DNA from: Paludisphaera soli
Lineage (GTDB): Bacteria > Planctomycetota > Planctomycetia > Isosphaerales > Isosphaeraceae
Direction: 5' to 3'
DNA length: 64,000 nucleotides
Assembly (NCBI RefSeq): GCF_011064595.1
Contig: NZ_JAALJI010000002.1
Span: 62,001 to 126,000 of the forward strand
Shown here: one piece after another, positions 51,373 to 62,039 of the stretch
Numbering within the stretch: position 1 is the first letter of the stretch
How the letters are laid out: each line of letters starts with the position of its first letter
Notes under the pieces: model-generated
What the model saw: the letters and a program-made list of their open reading frames with translations, nothing else
Databases searched by the model: none
Told to the model about the DNA's origin: nothing
Position numbers and translations under genes: made by a program

Positions 51373-51598
51373 GAATCTTCCTCGATGGATCGGAGGGGGC
51401 GGATCGGGGCCGCTCGCCGCGTCTCGGCGAGGCGGGGGAGGTCTGGCGGGCCGTCGGCGCGCGGGGACTCGCCGCCGGGTCGCGGACGCCGTCCCCCGAT
51501 CAAACCACGGACGGGACGCTGGGGCAACCGGGAGACGCCGGACGCGGCGGGGAAAAGGCCCCTCGCCGGACGCCTCGCCGGCCGCTAAGATCGTCGGC

Positions 51599-53098
51599 AT
51601 GAAACGGAAGATCGGACCGGCGCTGGCGGCCTCCGCGTTCCTCGTCGCGGGATTGATCGCGGTCGTTTACTCGGGGAAGGTCCCGCTGGGCGTGCCCGGC
51701 GAGTGGGAATGGCTGCGCGTGAAGGCCGCGCCGCCGGTGCTGGGGATGCTGCTGGCCGCCGCGGGGGTCGCGGCCTACGCGGGCTACGCGGCGCTCGGCT
51801 ATCGCGCGCTGGGCGTCCCCTCGCGGATCGGCCTGCGCGAGACGAGCTGGGTGGCCGGGCTGGTCGCCTCGGCCGTGGCCCTCCAGGTCCTGATCCCCAT
51901 GGGTGCGGCCGACGAATACGACCTGACCAAATGGGCTTACGTCCACTACTTCCACGCGTCGACCGGCTACTACCAGGTCGCCAAGGAGCAGGCGGCGGCC
52001 GACCCCTGGAAGTTCCTGGCCGACTATCCGCGCTGGATCGAGGGCCAGGACGCGCTGCACATCGGCACCCACCCGCCGGGCCTGATCGCCATGCACTGCG
52101 CGTTGATCTCGACGATGGAGCGTCGGCGCGCGGCGGCCGACTTCCTCAACGCCGCGATGCCCCCCTCGGTGACCGTGGCCTTCCGCCAGCTCGAGGCGAT
52201 CGACCGCAAGCCCCTGCCGAGGGCCGACCGGGCGGCGATCTATCTGGCGAGCCTGATCACCCTGCTGGCCTGCGCCGGGACCGTCGCCCCGCTCTACCTG
52301 TTGGCGCGGGAGTCGCTGCCGCCGCAGCTCGCCTGGGCCTCGGCGGCGCTCTGGCCGCTGGCCCCGGCGGCGAACCTGTTCCAGCCCGGGGCCGACGCGG
52401 CGTACCCCCTGCTCTCGGCGACGGCGATGGCGACGGCCGCCTGGGCGTCCCGACTGCGAGGGACGACGGGGCTCGGGACCTGGGCGTCGGCGGGGCTGGC
52501 GATCGCCTCGGGCGCGACGATGGCGTTCGGCATGATGTTCACGCTGGCCTTCCTGCCCGTCGGCCTGATCGTCGCGCTCGTCGTCCTGGCGACGCGCTCG
52601 ATCTCGGCGGCGAGGCGGATCGAGGTCGTCGCCTGGATCGGCGTCGGCTTCGTCGCGGTGGTCGCGTCCGGCTGGCTGGCGACCGGGGCCGACCCGCTCG
52701 CCGTCTGGCGATGGAACCTGCGGCACCACGCGCGGTTCTACCTGGAATATCCGCGGTCGTACTTCGCGTGGCTGGTGGCGAACCCGATCGAGCTGGCCGT
52801 GGCCGCCGGGCTGCCGGCGGTCGTCTGGTGCGCGATCGGCGCGGCCGCCGACCGCCGCTACGTCCCCCGCGCGGCCTGGTGCACGCTCGGCGTGCTCGTC
52901 GCTGTGAACCTGACGGGCCGCAACATGGGCGAGGTCGCGCGGCTCTGGATGCTCTTCCTGCCGCCTCTGTTCACGGCCCTCGGCGTCGGCCTGACCCGAC
53001 TCGGCGGCGGGCCCCGCGCGCTGTTCGCCACGGTGATCCTGGCGGGTATCCAGACGCTGGGGCTCCAGGCCCTGATCCAGGTCGTCTATCCGATCTGA
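51599..53098 (+). CDS. Polytopic membrane protein, GT-C glycosyltransferase-like
   Basis: A 499-residue membrane protein with about ten hydrophobic helices. The first large external loop has the acidic cluster AADEYDLTKWAYVHYFH and, later, IGTHPPGLIAMH. A His-Pro-Pro-Gly motif after an acidic loop is typical of GT-C enzymes that use polyprenyl-phosphate sugars, so the fold is likely shared with the two genes at 2786-6192 although sequence similarity is low. ATG 51599 directly precedes KRKIGPALAASAFLVAGLI. No ribosome binding site is obvious. It stands alone between divergent MFS and convergent sctQ-like genes. Confidence 0.7.
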   Translation: MKRKIGPALAASAFLVAGLIAVVYSGKVPLGVPGEWEWLRVKAAPPVLGMLLAAAGVAAYAGYAALGYRALGVPSRIGLRETSWVAGLVASAVALQVLIPMGAADEYDLTKWAYVHYFHASTGYYQVAKEQAAADPWKFLADYPRWIEGQDALHIGTHPPGLIAMHCALISTMERRRAAADFLNAAMPPSVTVAFRQLEAIDRKPLPRADRAAIYLASLITLLACAGTVAPLYLLARESLPPQLAWASAALWPLAPAANLFQPGADAAYPLLSATAMATAAWASRLRGTTGLGTWASAGLAIASGATMAFGMMFTLAFLPVGLIVALVVLATRSISAARRIEVVAWIGVGFVAVVASGWLATGADPLAVWRWNLRHHARFYLEYPRSYFAWLVANPIELAVAAGLPAVVWCAIGAAADRRYVPRAAWCTLGVLVAVNLTGRNMGEVARLWMLFLPPLFTALGVGLTRLGGGPRALFATVILAGIQTLGLQALIQVVYPI

Positions 53099-53127
53099 TC
53101 TGACCTGACCCGGGCGGGTCGATCCGA

Positions 53128-53397
53128 TCAGAGGAAGACGCTGGTCACCCGGACGCCCAGCTCGGCGTCGATGAGGACGAGGTCGCCGCGGGCGACGAGG
53201 CGGCCGTTCGAGGTGATCTCGACCGGCTCGCGGCTGTGGCGGTTGAGTTCCAGCACGTCGCCCGGCTTGAGGTCGGCGAGCCGGCTGACCGGCAGGCTCA
53301 CGCGGCCGAGTTCGACCGTCAGGGTCACGGGGACGTCGAGTGGGTCGGCGACCGGGCTCGGGCCGGGGCTCGACGATCGGGGGGAATCGGGGCTCAT
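53128..53397 (-). CDS. Internal-start product: C-terminal SPOA domain of SctQ-like protein
   Basis: An in-frame ATG at 53397 is preceded by AGGGAG eight bases upstream and would give an 89-residue product: a short Ser/Pro lead (MSPDSPRSSS) and the whole SPOA2 domain. YscQ of Yersinia and SpaO of Salmonella make such a short C-terminal form by internal initiation, and it pairs with the full-length protein. This is a prediction from the placement of the start and ribosome binding site. Confidence 0.55.
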   Translation of the reverse strand: MSPDSPRSSSPGPSPVADPLDVPVTLTVELGRVSLPVSRLADLKPGDVLELNRHSREPVEITSNGRLVARGDLVLIDAELGVRVTSVFL

Positions 53398-54324
53398 GGC
53401 GGCGTCTCCCTGGCGGCTCGGTCGTTGCTGGAGGAGGGGGCCCGCGACGCGGACCCGTCGGCCCGACGAGCCGGGCGCGGGCTCGACGAGGATGCGATAC
53501 TCCGGCCCCGCGCCCGCCGCCCGGCAGGACAGGTCGAGCGCCCCGGCGAGGTCGTCGGGGGTCCCCCCCAGGCGCGAACCGGACAGCGGCAGCACGGCGC
53601 CGACGCGCAGCTTCCGCAGGCCCAGCGGCATGGGCGAGGCGCCGACGACCGCCCGCCAGTCGGAGCCGAAGTCGACGGCCGCCGGCGGGAACGGCGGCCG
53701 GGAGTCCGGGGGCGGCGGCGAGTCGGCCCAGTACGAGGCCAGCGAGGCCGGGAGCCAGAGCCGGATCGCGCCGGCCACGCCTCCGACGCGGACCGCCCAG
53801 CGGATCGTGACGACCTCGCCCAGCCCCTCGACGTCGAACGGGCTCGGGCCCACGCGGTCGATGGAGAGGTCGGGGGCGTCGGCCTCGGCCGCGCCGCCGA
53901 ATCGGAAGGGGCTCGCCCCGGCGGCGGCGATCTCCTCCACGGCGCGGGCGACGAGATACGTCCAGACGCCCCACTCGACGGGCGTGGTCTGGAGCCGGCC
54001 GTCGGCGAAAGGGCGGTCGAAGCCCAGGAGCCGGTCGACGACGGCGTGGACGATCGGCACCTCGACGCCGATCGCCAGCCGGGTGCGGAGCCGGGGCCAT
54101 CGGAGCTGCGCCACGAGCCCCGGCCTGCCGAGCGCCGAAGCTCGCGCCTCGACCTCCGGGCGATCGAAGGCGACGTCGTCCAGCCCGCCGGACGCCCCGA
54201 GCCAGGCGAAGGCCGCGCGGGCCGCCTCGCCCTCGCGCCAGGCCTGCGCGCGTCGCTCCAGGTCCAGGGTCCGGGCGGAAAGCCGGGGGAGGCCGTCCCA
54301 GACGTCGGAGGGGTCCACGCTCAT
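53128..54324 (-). CDS. sctQ: SctQ/FliN-like type III secretion C-ring protein
   Basis: A 398-residue protein. The C-terminal 70 residues are a SPOA (FliN/SctQ) domain: DVPVTLTVELGRVSLPVSRL, LKPGDVLELNRHSREPVEI, and GRLVARGDLVLIDAELGVRV. A second, weaker SPOA-like segment, LRKLRVGAVLPLSGSRLGG, lies at about 235-290. The N-terminal 230 residues are FliM/SctQ-N-like in layout but divergent. The order (N-domain, SPOA1, Pro/Ser linker, SPOA2) is that of SctQ rather than FliN. ATG 54324 forms an ATGA overlap with the upstream gene. No other secretion or flagellar gene is visible. In T3SS, SctQ forms the cytoplasmic sorting pods that recruit substrates and the ATPase. Confidence 0.82.
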   Translation of the reverse strand: MSVDPSDVWDGLPRLSARTLDLERRAQAWREGEAARAAFAWLGASGGLDDVAFDRPEVEARASALGRPGLVAQLRWPRLRTRLAIGVEVPIVHAVVDRLLGFDRPFADGRLQTTPVEWGVWTYLVARAVEEIAAAGASPFRFGGAAEADAPDLSIDRVGPSPFDVEGLGEVVTIRWAVRVGGVAGAIRLWLPASLASYWADSPPPPDSRPPFPPAAVDFGSDWRAVVGASPMPLGLRKLRVGAVLPLSGSRLGGTPDDLAGALDLSCRAAGAGPEYRILVEPAPGSSGRRVRVAGPLLQQRPSRQGDAAMSPDSPRSSSPGPSPVADPLDVPVTLTVELGRVSLPVSRLADLKPGDVLELNRHSREPVEITSNGRLVARGDLVLIDAELGVRVTSVFL

Positions 54325-55145
54325 CGCCCCCCCCCGCCCACCGCCGGGTGGGGCGCGGCGATCCGACCCCGGCGGAAAAGCTCGTTCCAGGCGGCTTTGA
54401 GGATCAGGGCCTCGACCCGGGCGAGGGTCGGGGCCTCGCGAGCCGACCTCGGCGCGACGGCCCGGGCCCGCCGGACGGCCGGGTACGGCAGGCGTTGAAG
54501 CGCCCATCGCATGTCGAACGGCTCGCACTCGGGCAGGAGCCGGAGGGCTGTGAACAGGCCCAGCAGCGCGGAGCCCCGGCGTCCGGAGAGCCCGGAGGAC
54601 TCGACCGCCTCCACGTCCCGGAGCGCCCAGGCTCGCACCGCGTCCGAGGGCGTACCCAGGGCCTCACGCACCCAGGACGGCCCGCCGCCCTCGCGCGCGA
54701 GTGCCTGCTTGGCCCGTCCCACGGCCGACCAGAGCCGGAAGGCTTCGAGCGGCGACGCGCCGGCCAGGGCGGCGACGACCGGCGGGTGGTCGTCGCGTGG
54801 GGAGCCCCCCACGAGGCGTTCGGCCCAGAGCGAGAGCACCCAGGCCAGGACCTCGGGATGGGGAGGACGGTCCGGGGCGGCGAATCCCCCGGCGGCCCGC
54901 AAGGCCCGGCCCACGCCCGGCGGGCCGTGCGTCGCGACGGCCGCCCGGACGGCCGGCGACTCGTCCTGGATCGCCCGGGCCAGCCAGGAGGGGTGGATCC
55001 ATTCGGGGTCGGCCTTCGCCTCCTCGCGGTGCCGACGCGCGAGGCGGCCGAGGGCCCCGGCGTCGCGGTCGGGGCCGAAGGCCCGCGCGCAGGCCGCCGC
55101 GAGGTCGGCCGCGTCGCTCGTCGCGTCTCCGGATCCGACGGCCAT
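54321..55145 (-). CDS. Unknown helical protein coupled to the SctQ-like gene
   Basis: A 274-residue cytoplasmic protein with no recognised family. It starts at ATG 55145 with GAGG seven bases ahead; ATG 55166 would overlap the preceding gene. It is almost entirely helical, Ala/Arg/Leu-rich, with HEAT-like stretches (LARAIQDESPAVRAAVATHG, VLAWVLSLWAERLVG, ALEREG-like helices near 160) and Trp residues spaced through helices. Its stop overlaps the sctQ start as ATGA, so the two are made together. In T3SS clusters the gene before sctQ often encodes SctL, SctK or an accessory of the sorting platform; one of these roles is an inference from position only. Confidence 0.65.
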   Translation of the reverse strand: MAVGSGDATSDAADLAAACARAFGPDRDAGALGRLARRHREEAKADPEWIHPSWLARAIQDESPAVRAAVATHGPPGVGRALRAAGGFAAPDRPPHPEVLAWVLSLWAERLVGGSPRDDHPPVVAALAGASPLEAFRLWSAVGRAKQALAREGGGPSWVREALGTPSDAVRAWALRDVEAVESSGLSGRRGSALLGLFTALRLLPECEPFDMRWALQRLPYPAVRRARAVAPRSAREAPTLARVEALILKAAWNELFRRGRIAAPHPAVGGGGR

Positions 55146-55153
55146 CGACGCCC

Positions 55154-55912
55154 TCACGCCCAGCACTTCATGAGGGTTAATCGCCGGCCGCCGCGGTCCA
55201 CGGAGACCTCGTCGAAGGTGGAGAGGCCGGCGGCGAACGGGTCGTCGGCGGCCTCCGAGAGCCCTTCGAACCAGTCGATCCGGTCGCGGAATTCGAGGGT
55301 GAGGCGGTCGGGCGCCAGCTCGAAGTGGAGCGAGGCCGCCCCCCCCTCGGGGTGCTCGCGCCCACGGCGGGCGATCCGCTCCTCGGCCAGGTCGACGAGG
55401 GCGTTGATCCGGCCGGCGGCCTGCTCGTCGAGCGGGGTTCGGCCGAGGACCAGGCTGCGGAGCCTGGCCAGGTCGCGGAGCGGCGAATCGTCGGCGGGCT
55501 CGTCGAACCGGATCGCGCCCTTGACCCGCTCGCGTGAGGCCTGCTCGCGGAGGGCCTCGGCTCGCTCCAGAGCCTCGAAGATCCGCTCGGGGGCGTAGGG
55601 CTTGGAGATGAACTCGTCGGCCCCGGCGCGGAAGCTGTCGATCCGGTTGCGCTGGGCGACCCGGGCGGAGACGATGACGAGCGGCACCAGGCAGGTCGCC
55701 TTGGCGGACTTCACGGCGCGGCAGACCTCGTAGCCGTCGACGTCCGGGAGCATCAGGTCGAGGAAGAGGACGTCGGGGACCTGGCGTCCGAGCTGTTCCA
55801 TCGCCTCGCCGCCGGTGAAGGCCGGGGTCGAACGGTAGCCGCGAAGCTTGATCAGCATCCCCAAGAGCTTGTTGGCTTCCGGTTCGTCTTCGACGATGAG
55901 CGCTGTGGGCAT
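55154..55912 (-). CDS. Response regulator with degenerate GHKL/RsbW-like output domain
   Basis: A 252-residue protein. Residues 1-120 are a receiver: ALIVEDEPEANKLLG, phospho-Asp52 in FLDLMLPDVDG, the Ser of IVSARV and the Lys of ISKPYAPE. Residues about 165-252 resemble a GHKL (anti-sigma kinase, RsbW-type) ATPase: SLHFELAPDRLTLEFRDR, then GLSTFDEVSVDRGGRRLTL. However, the N-box Asn and the glycines of G1 are missing, so it should not hydrolyse ATP. It may bind a partner protein when phosphorylated. ATG 55912 starts at MPTALIVEDE. It is eight bases from the next gene and so co-transcribed with the unknown protein and sctQ. Confidence 0.85.
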   Translation of the reverse strand: MPTALIVEDEPEANKLLGMLIKLRGYRSTPAFTGGEAMEQLGRQVPDVLFLDLMLPDVDGYEVCRAVKSAKATCLVPLVIVSARVAQRNRIDSFRAGADEFISKPYAPERIFEALERAEALREQASRERVKGAIRFDEPADDSPLRDLARLRSLVLGRTPLDEQAAGRINALVDLAEERIARRGREHPEGGAASLHFELAPDRLTLEFRDRIDWFEGLSEAADDPFAAGLSTFDEVSVDRGGRRLTLMKCWA

Positions 55913-55977
55913 CGGGTTCTCGCGAAACGATGGGCCGGGCCGGGAGAGGTCCGAGGTCGGGGGGGGCGTCCGGGGCC

Positions 55978-57216
55978 TCAAGGGGGCGGCGGCTCGCCGT
56001 CGCGGCCGACGGCGACGGGGGCCACGGCGGGGCCGACGACCGCGGACTCGGCGCGGCGAGGCAGGCGGACGGTCATGCGGGTGCCGCCCCCGTCCAGCCG
56101 TTCGGGCGCGACCGATCCGCCGTGCATCTCGACGAACTGCTTGGCGATGCTCAGGCCGAGCCCCAGGCCCCGCTTCTGGAAGCCGAACTCGCCGGACGAG
56201 TGGCAGCTGGGGTCGAGCTGGGTGAAGAAGGGCTCGAACAGGTGTCGGAACGCCTCGGGGTCGATGCCGACGCCGCGGTCCTCCACCTCGACGACGGTCT
56301 CGTCCGGGCCGTCGAGCCGGGCGGTCAGCGCGACGTCGCCGCGGTCGGGGGTGAACTTGATGGCGTTCGTCATGAGGTTGACGAGGGCCGCGGCCACCTT
56401 GTCCGCGTCGATCTCGAACGGGCCCAGGTCGGGCGCGACCTCCAGCCGCAGGTGGAGGCCCCGGGCGTGGAGGAACGGGCGGACCTGATCGACGACGCCC
56501 TGGATCAGGGTCCCCAGGTCGACGGGGCGTCGTTCCAGGGTGCGGCGGAAGTCCTCGGCCCGGAGCAGCGTCAGCATGTTGGTGACCAGCCGGGCGAGCT
56601 GGCGGCCGCTGGCGGTGATCTGGCGGAGGATCTCGGATTCCTCGTCCGGGCGGGCGCCGGGCGAGAGCCGGAGCAGCTCGGCCAGCCCCAGGACGAGGGT
56701 GATCGGGGTGTTGAACTCGTGGCTGGCGACCTCGATGAAGGCCGTCTTGAGGCGGTCGGCGCGGGCCAGGTCCTCGTTGGCCTCGACGAGCCGCGCGTTG
56801 GCCTCCTGCAGCTCGGAGATCAGGGCCTTGCGCTCGGCCAGGAGGTCGTACTTCTCGGCGGCCTGGGCGATGACCCCCTCGAGCTCGACGGCGTCCCAGG
56901 GCTTGAGGATGTAGCGGAAGATGTGGCCTTCGTTGACCGCGTTGATCACGGCCTGGATGTCGGCGTAGCCGGTGAAGAGCATCCGGATGGCGTCGGGCTG
57001 CATCCGCCGGGCCTCGGCCAGCAGGGCGTCGCCGGACATGCCGGGCATCCGCTGGTCGGAGAGGAGGAGGTGGACCTCGTTCTCCTTCAGCAGCTCGAGC
57101 GCGGCGCGGGCGTTGGGGGCGGTGAGCACGCGATAGGCGCGGTGGAACTGGTGCCGCAGGCTTTCCAGCACGTCCACCTCGTCGTCGACGATCAAGAGGG
57201 TATGCCGCCGCTTCAT
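55978..57216 (-). CDS. Receiver-histidine kinase hybrid
   Basis: A 412-residue soluble protein: an N-terminal receiver (phospho-Asp54 in LLSDQRMPGM, with MLFTGYADIQAVI), a coiled-coil (about 120-155), a HisKA dimerisation helix with phospho-His166 in ASHEFNTPIT, and a HATPase with N-box LVNLMTNAIKFTP, G1 VEDRGVGIDPEA and G2 GLGLGLSIAKQFVEMHGG. There is no transmembrane segment, so the input is presumably phosphorylation of the receiver or a bound partner. ATG 57216 has GGAG eight bases upstream. It lies 65 bases upstream of the RsbW-like response regulator gene, its likely target. Confidence 0.92.
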   Translation of the reverse strand: MKRRHTLLIVDDEVDVLESLRHQFHRAYRVLTAPNARAALELLKENEVHLLLSDQRMPGMSGDALLAEARRMQPDAIRMLFTGYADIQAVINAVNEGHIFRYILKPWDAVELEGVIAQAAEKYDLLAERKALISELQEANARLVEANEDLARADRLKTAFIEVASHEFNTPITLVLGLAELLRLSPGARPDEESEILRQITASGRQLARLVTNMLTLLRAEDFRRTLERRPVDLGTLIQGVVDQVRPFLHARGLHLRLEVAPDLGPFEIDADKVAAALVNLMTNAIKFTPDRGDVALTARLDGPDETVVEVEDRGVGIDPEAFRHLFEPFFTQLDPSCHSSGEFGFQKRGLGLGLSIAKQFVEMHGGSVAPERLDGGGTRMTVRLPRRAESAVVGPAVAPVAVGRDGEPPPP

Positions 57217-57379
57217 CCGCTTCGCTCCGCCCGCGGTCGGAGGGTGGGGATCTGGCCCGTCCCGTCTCGACTTCACCCCGAGGCTCCCCGAACGGTCGCG
57301 CCGGGACCTCCCTGGTCCATCATACAGGTTCGCCGTCCGAATGCAGTCCCCGATATCCGTCCCGGCCGGGAAAGTGGGG

Positions 57380-57895
57380 TCAGGCCCCGAGGGGTCCGGC
57401 GGCGGGGACGTCGCGGTCCTTCAGCCGGTCCACCAGCGATTCCAGGCAGGAGACCCGCCCCTTGAGGCCGTCGATCTCGTTCAGGAGCAGGTCGCGCTCG
57501 CGGGCCGATTGCTCCAGGCGGTCGTACTCGGCGGCGGCCTGGCGGACGGCCTCCAGCAACTCCTCCGGCTGCCAGGGCTTGCGGATGAACTGGAAGACGT
57601 GGCCCTGGTTGATCGCCGCGATCACCGACTCCAGGTCGGCGAAGCCGGTGAAGAGCATCCGGACCGCTTGCGGATAGCGGGCCTTGAGCCGCGTGAGCAG
57701 CTCAACCCCGGTGATCTGGGGCATCCGCTGGTCCGACATCACGATGTGGACCTCCTCCTCCTGCATCAGCCGGTAGCCCTCGTCGGCGCTGTGCGCCTTG
57801 AGCACGCGGAACTCGCGACGCAGCAGGTCGTGCACGGAGTCGCACACGTTGGGCTCGTCGTCGACGATCAGGAGACAGTGCTTGCTCTTGGACAT
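57380..57895 (-). CDS. Response regulator, receiver plus coiled coil
   Basis: A 171-residue protein: a receiver (residues 5-120) with phospho-Asp55 in VMSDQRMPQIT, MLFTGFADLESVIAAINQG and the Lys of IRKPWQPEEL, then a short helical tail (LLNEIDGLKGRVSCLESLVD) that could dimerise. There is no DNA-binding or enzymatic output domain. The receiver is a close paralogue of that in the hybrid kinase at 55978-57216 (SDQRMP, MLFTG and KPW blocks shared). ATG 57895 begins at MSKSKHCLLIVDDE. The PAS sensor kinase gene ends 93 bases upstream and is its probable donor. Confidence 0.9.
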   Translation of the reverse strand: MSKSKHCLLIVDDEPNVCDSVHDLLRREFRVLKAHSADEGYRLMQEEEVHIVMSDQRMPQITGVELLTRLKARYPQAVRMLFTGFADLESVIAAINQGHVFQFIRKPWQPEELLEAVRQAAAEYDRLEQSARERDLLLNEIDGLKGRVSCLESLVDRLKDRDVPAAGPLGA

Positions 57896-57988
57896 GGCCC
57901 GTCCCTCGCCTCCCGGATGGATCCCGATCCCCCACCCAGTCTACCATCTCGGGGCCGGTCGGAAAGCCCTCGGGCCGGGCGGGCGTGC

Positions 57989-60091
<2,103 letters not shown>

Positions 60092-60331
60092 TGAGGAGCC
60101 CCGCGCGATTGGGGAGGGGACGACGTCGGCGCTACATCCACCGGCTCACCGTGAATACTATATCGAAGCCGACCCGATTCTACGATCGAGCGGCGGCCCC
60201 CGCCCGGCAATACCGCCCGGGGCGGGGAATGACAGAAGGGGCGGGACCTGCTATCCTGACGTCCGCGAGGTCGCGCCCCCGGGTCGGGCCCTCCTCCACG
60301 TCCCGCCCCCCGCCGCGAGCCGCCGAGAGCC

Positions 60332-60697
60332 ATGCCCGTCTTCACGCATCACGTGTTCATCTGCGGCAACGTCCGCGAGCCCGGGCACAAGCGGGGATGC
60401 TGCGACCCCGAGGGCCGGCAGGCGCTCAAGGACGCCTTCAAGGTCGCGCTAAAGAAGGCGGGCCTCGGGCCGCTCGCGCGGGCCAACCACGCCGGCTGCC
60501 TCGATCAGTGCGAGCACGGGCCGGTCGTCGTCGTCTATCCGCTCGGCGTCTGGTACGGGAACGTGACGGCCGCCGACGTCCCCCGCATCGTGGAGAAGAC
60601 GATCCTCGGCGGGGAGATCCTGGGCGACCTCCAGATCGCCGACGAGTGCCTCAACAATCCCAGGTGTCCACATCGAGCCGGGCCGACCGGGGGGTGA
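60332..60697 (+). CDS. Thioredoxin-like [2Fe-2S] ferredoxin
   Basis: A 121-residue protein resembling Shethna-type and NuoE-like thioredoxin-fold ferredoxins. The four likely cluster cysteines are Cys11 (HVFICGN), Cys23 or Cys24 (KRGCCDPEG), and the two of GCLDQCEHGP. VVVVYPLGVWYGNVTAAD and the C-terminal helices complete the fold. A further cysteine pair near the end (CLNNPRC) is unexplained. It should act as a cytoplasmic electron carrier; the partner is not known. ATG 60332 is the first codon of the frame. Its stop lies four bases before panC, so the two are co-transcribed. Confidence 0.88.
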   Translation: MPVFTHHVFICGNVREPGHKRGCCDPEGRQALKDAFKVALKKAGLGPLARANHAGCLDQCEHGPVVVVYPLGVWYGNVTAADVPRIVEKTILGGEILGDLQIADECLNNPRCPHRAGPTGG

Positions 60698-60701
60698 TCC
60701 G

Positions 60702-61559
60702 ATGCAGGTGGCGACCACGATCCCGTCGGCGCGCCAGGCGGTCGAGCAGGCCCGCGCCGAGGGCCGTCGGATCGGCCTGGTGCCGACGATGGGGGCCCTG
60801 CACGCCGGGCACCTCGCCCTGGTGGAGGAGTGCCGGCGGCTGGCCGACTACGCGGCCGTCTCGATCTTCGTGAACCCGGCCCAGTTCGGCCCCGGCGAGG
60901 ATTACGACCGCTACCCCCGGGTGCTGGAGGACGACCTCCGGATGTGCGAGGCCGCCGGCGTCGACCTGGTCTTCAAGCCCTCGGCCGACGAGATGTACCC
61001 CCGGGGCGTCCCGGACGCCACGTTCGTCGAGGTCCCGGGGCTGTCGCACGTCTTCGAAGGCGTGATCCGGCCGACCCACTTCCGCGGCGTGGCGACCGTC
61101 GTGCTGGGCCTCTTCGAGATCGTCCGGCCGGACGTGGCGGTCTTCGGCCAGAAGGATTATCAGCAGCAAGCCCTGCTCCGCCGGATGGTGGAGGACCTGC
61201 ACGTCCCGGTCGAGATCGTCGTCCACCCGATCGTCCGCGAGCCCGACGGCCTGGCGATGAGCAGCCGCAACATCTACCTGGACCCCGACCAGCGCCGGGG
61301 CTCGCTGGCCCTGCGGCGGGCCCTGGAGGCCGCCGTCGCGGCCGTCGCCGCCGGGGAGTCGGACGCGGACCGGGTTCGACAGATCCTGCGTTCCCCGATA
61401 GAATCCGAGGGGGCGGCGGTCCTCGATTACGCCGAGGTCGTCGACGCCCTTTCCCTGGAAAAGCTCGGACGGATCGAGCCGGGGCGGACCGCCGTCGCCC
61501 TGGTGGCGGCCCGGTTCGGCAAGACCCGGCTGATCGACAACGCCCGGCTGACGGAGTGA
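60702..61559 (+). CDS. panC: Pantothenate synthetase
   Basis: A 285-residue enzyme joining pantoate and beta-alanine with ATP to form pantothenate, the precursor of coenzyme A. The nucleotide-binding HIGH-like motif is in PTMGALHAGHLAL, and the pantoate/ATP contacts in FVNPAQFGPGEDYDRYPR and FGQKDYQQQ. The KMSKS-like loop is MSSRN. The start ATG 60702 has GGGGGG a few bases upstream. It is followed after 11 bases by panD, whose product supplies beta-alanine, so the two consecutive steps of vitamin B5 synthesis are coded together. Confidence 0.97.
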   Translation: MQVATTIPSARQAVEQARAEGRRIGLVPTMGALHAGHLALVEECRRLADYAAVSIFVNPAQFGPGEDYDRYPRVLEDDLRMCEAAGVDLVFKPSADEMYPRGVPDATFVEVPGLSHVFEGVIRPTHFRGVATVVLGLFEIVRPDVAVFGQKDYQQQALLRRMVEDLHVPVEIVVHPIVREPDGLAMSSRNIYLDPDQRRGSLALRRALEAAVAAVAAGESDADRVRQILRSPIESEGAAVLDYAEVVDALSLEKLGRIEPGRTAVALVAARFGKTRLIDNARLTE

Positions 61560-61570
61560 GGCGACCACGC

Positions 61571-61999
61571 ATGCAGCTCAAGGTGCTCAGGAGCAAGCTC
61601 CACCTCGCCACGGTCACGCGGAGCGACCTGTACTACCACGGCAGCCTGACGATCGACCCCGATCTGATGGACGCCGTGGGCCTGCTGCCGTACGAGGCGA
61701 TCCTCGTCAGCAACGTCGCCACCGGCGACCGCGCGGAGACTTACGTCCTCCCCGGGACCCGGGGCTCGGGCTCGATCGAGCTGAACGGCGCGATGGCCCG
61801 GCTCGGCGCCGTCGGCGACCGGGTGATCGTCATGGCCTTCGCGCAGATCGAGGCCGCCGAGGCCGACGCCCACCAACCCCGCGTGGTCGCCCTCGACTCC
61901 AAGAACCGGGTCGTCGAGCGGATCGACTATCCGCCGCTCGGCGAGGCCGCCGAGGCCCCCTTCCCCAACGGCCGTCCCGCCTGGGCCGAGACGATCTGA
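61571..61999 (+). CDS. panD: Aspartate 1-decarboxylase
   Basis: A 142-residue pyruvoyl enzyme that decarboxylates L-aspartate to beta-alanine. The self-cleavage site Gly24-Ser25 lies in YYHGSLTID; Ser25 becomes the pyruvoyl group. Further PanD features are Lys9 (RSKLHLATVT), Tyr58-region ETYVLPG and NGAMARLGAVGDRVIVMAF. GAGG nine bases upstream supports ATG 61571. The C-terminal 20 residues are slightly longer than in E. coli. It acts directly before panC in the pathway and is cotranscribed with it. Confidence 0.96.
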   Translation: MQLKVLRSKLHLATVTRSDLYYHGSLTIDPDLMDAVGLLPYEAILVSNVATGDRAETYVLPGTRGSGSIELNGAMARLGAVGDRVIVMAFAQIEAAEADAHQPRVVALDSKNRVVERIDYPPLGEAAEAPFPNGRPAWAETI

Positions 62000-62039
62000 C
62001 CAGACCGACAGACCGAGGCGCAGGAGGACGCGAGAGGCC

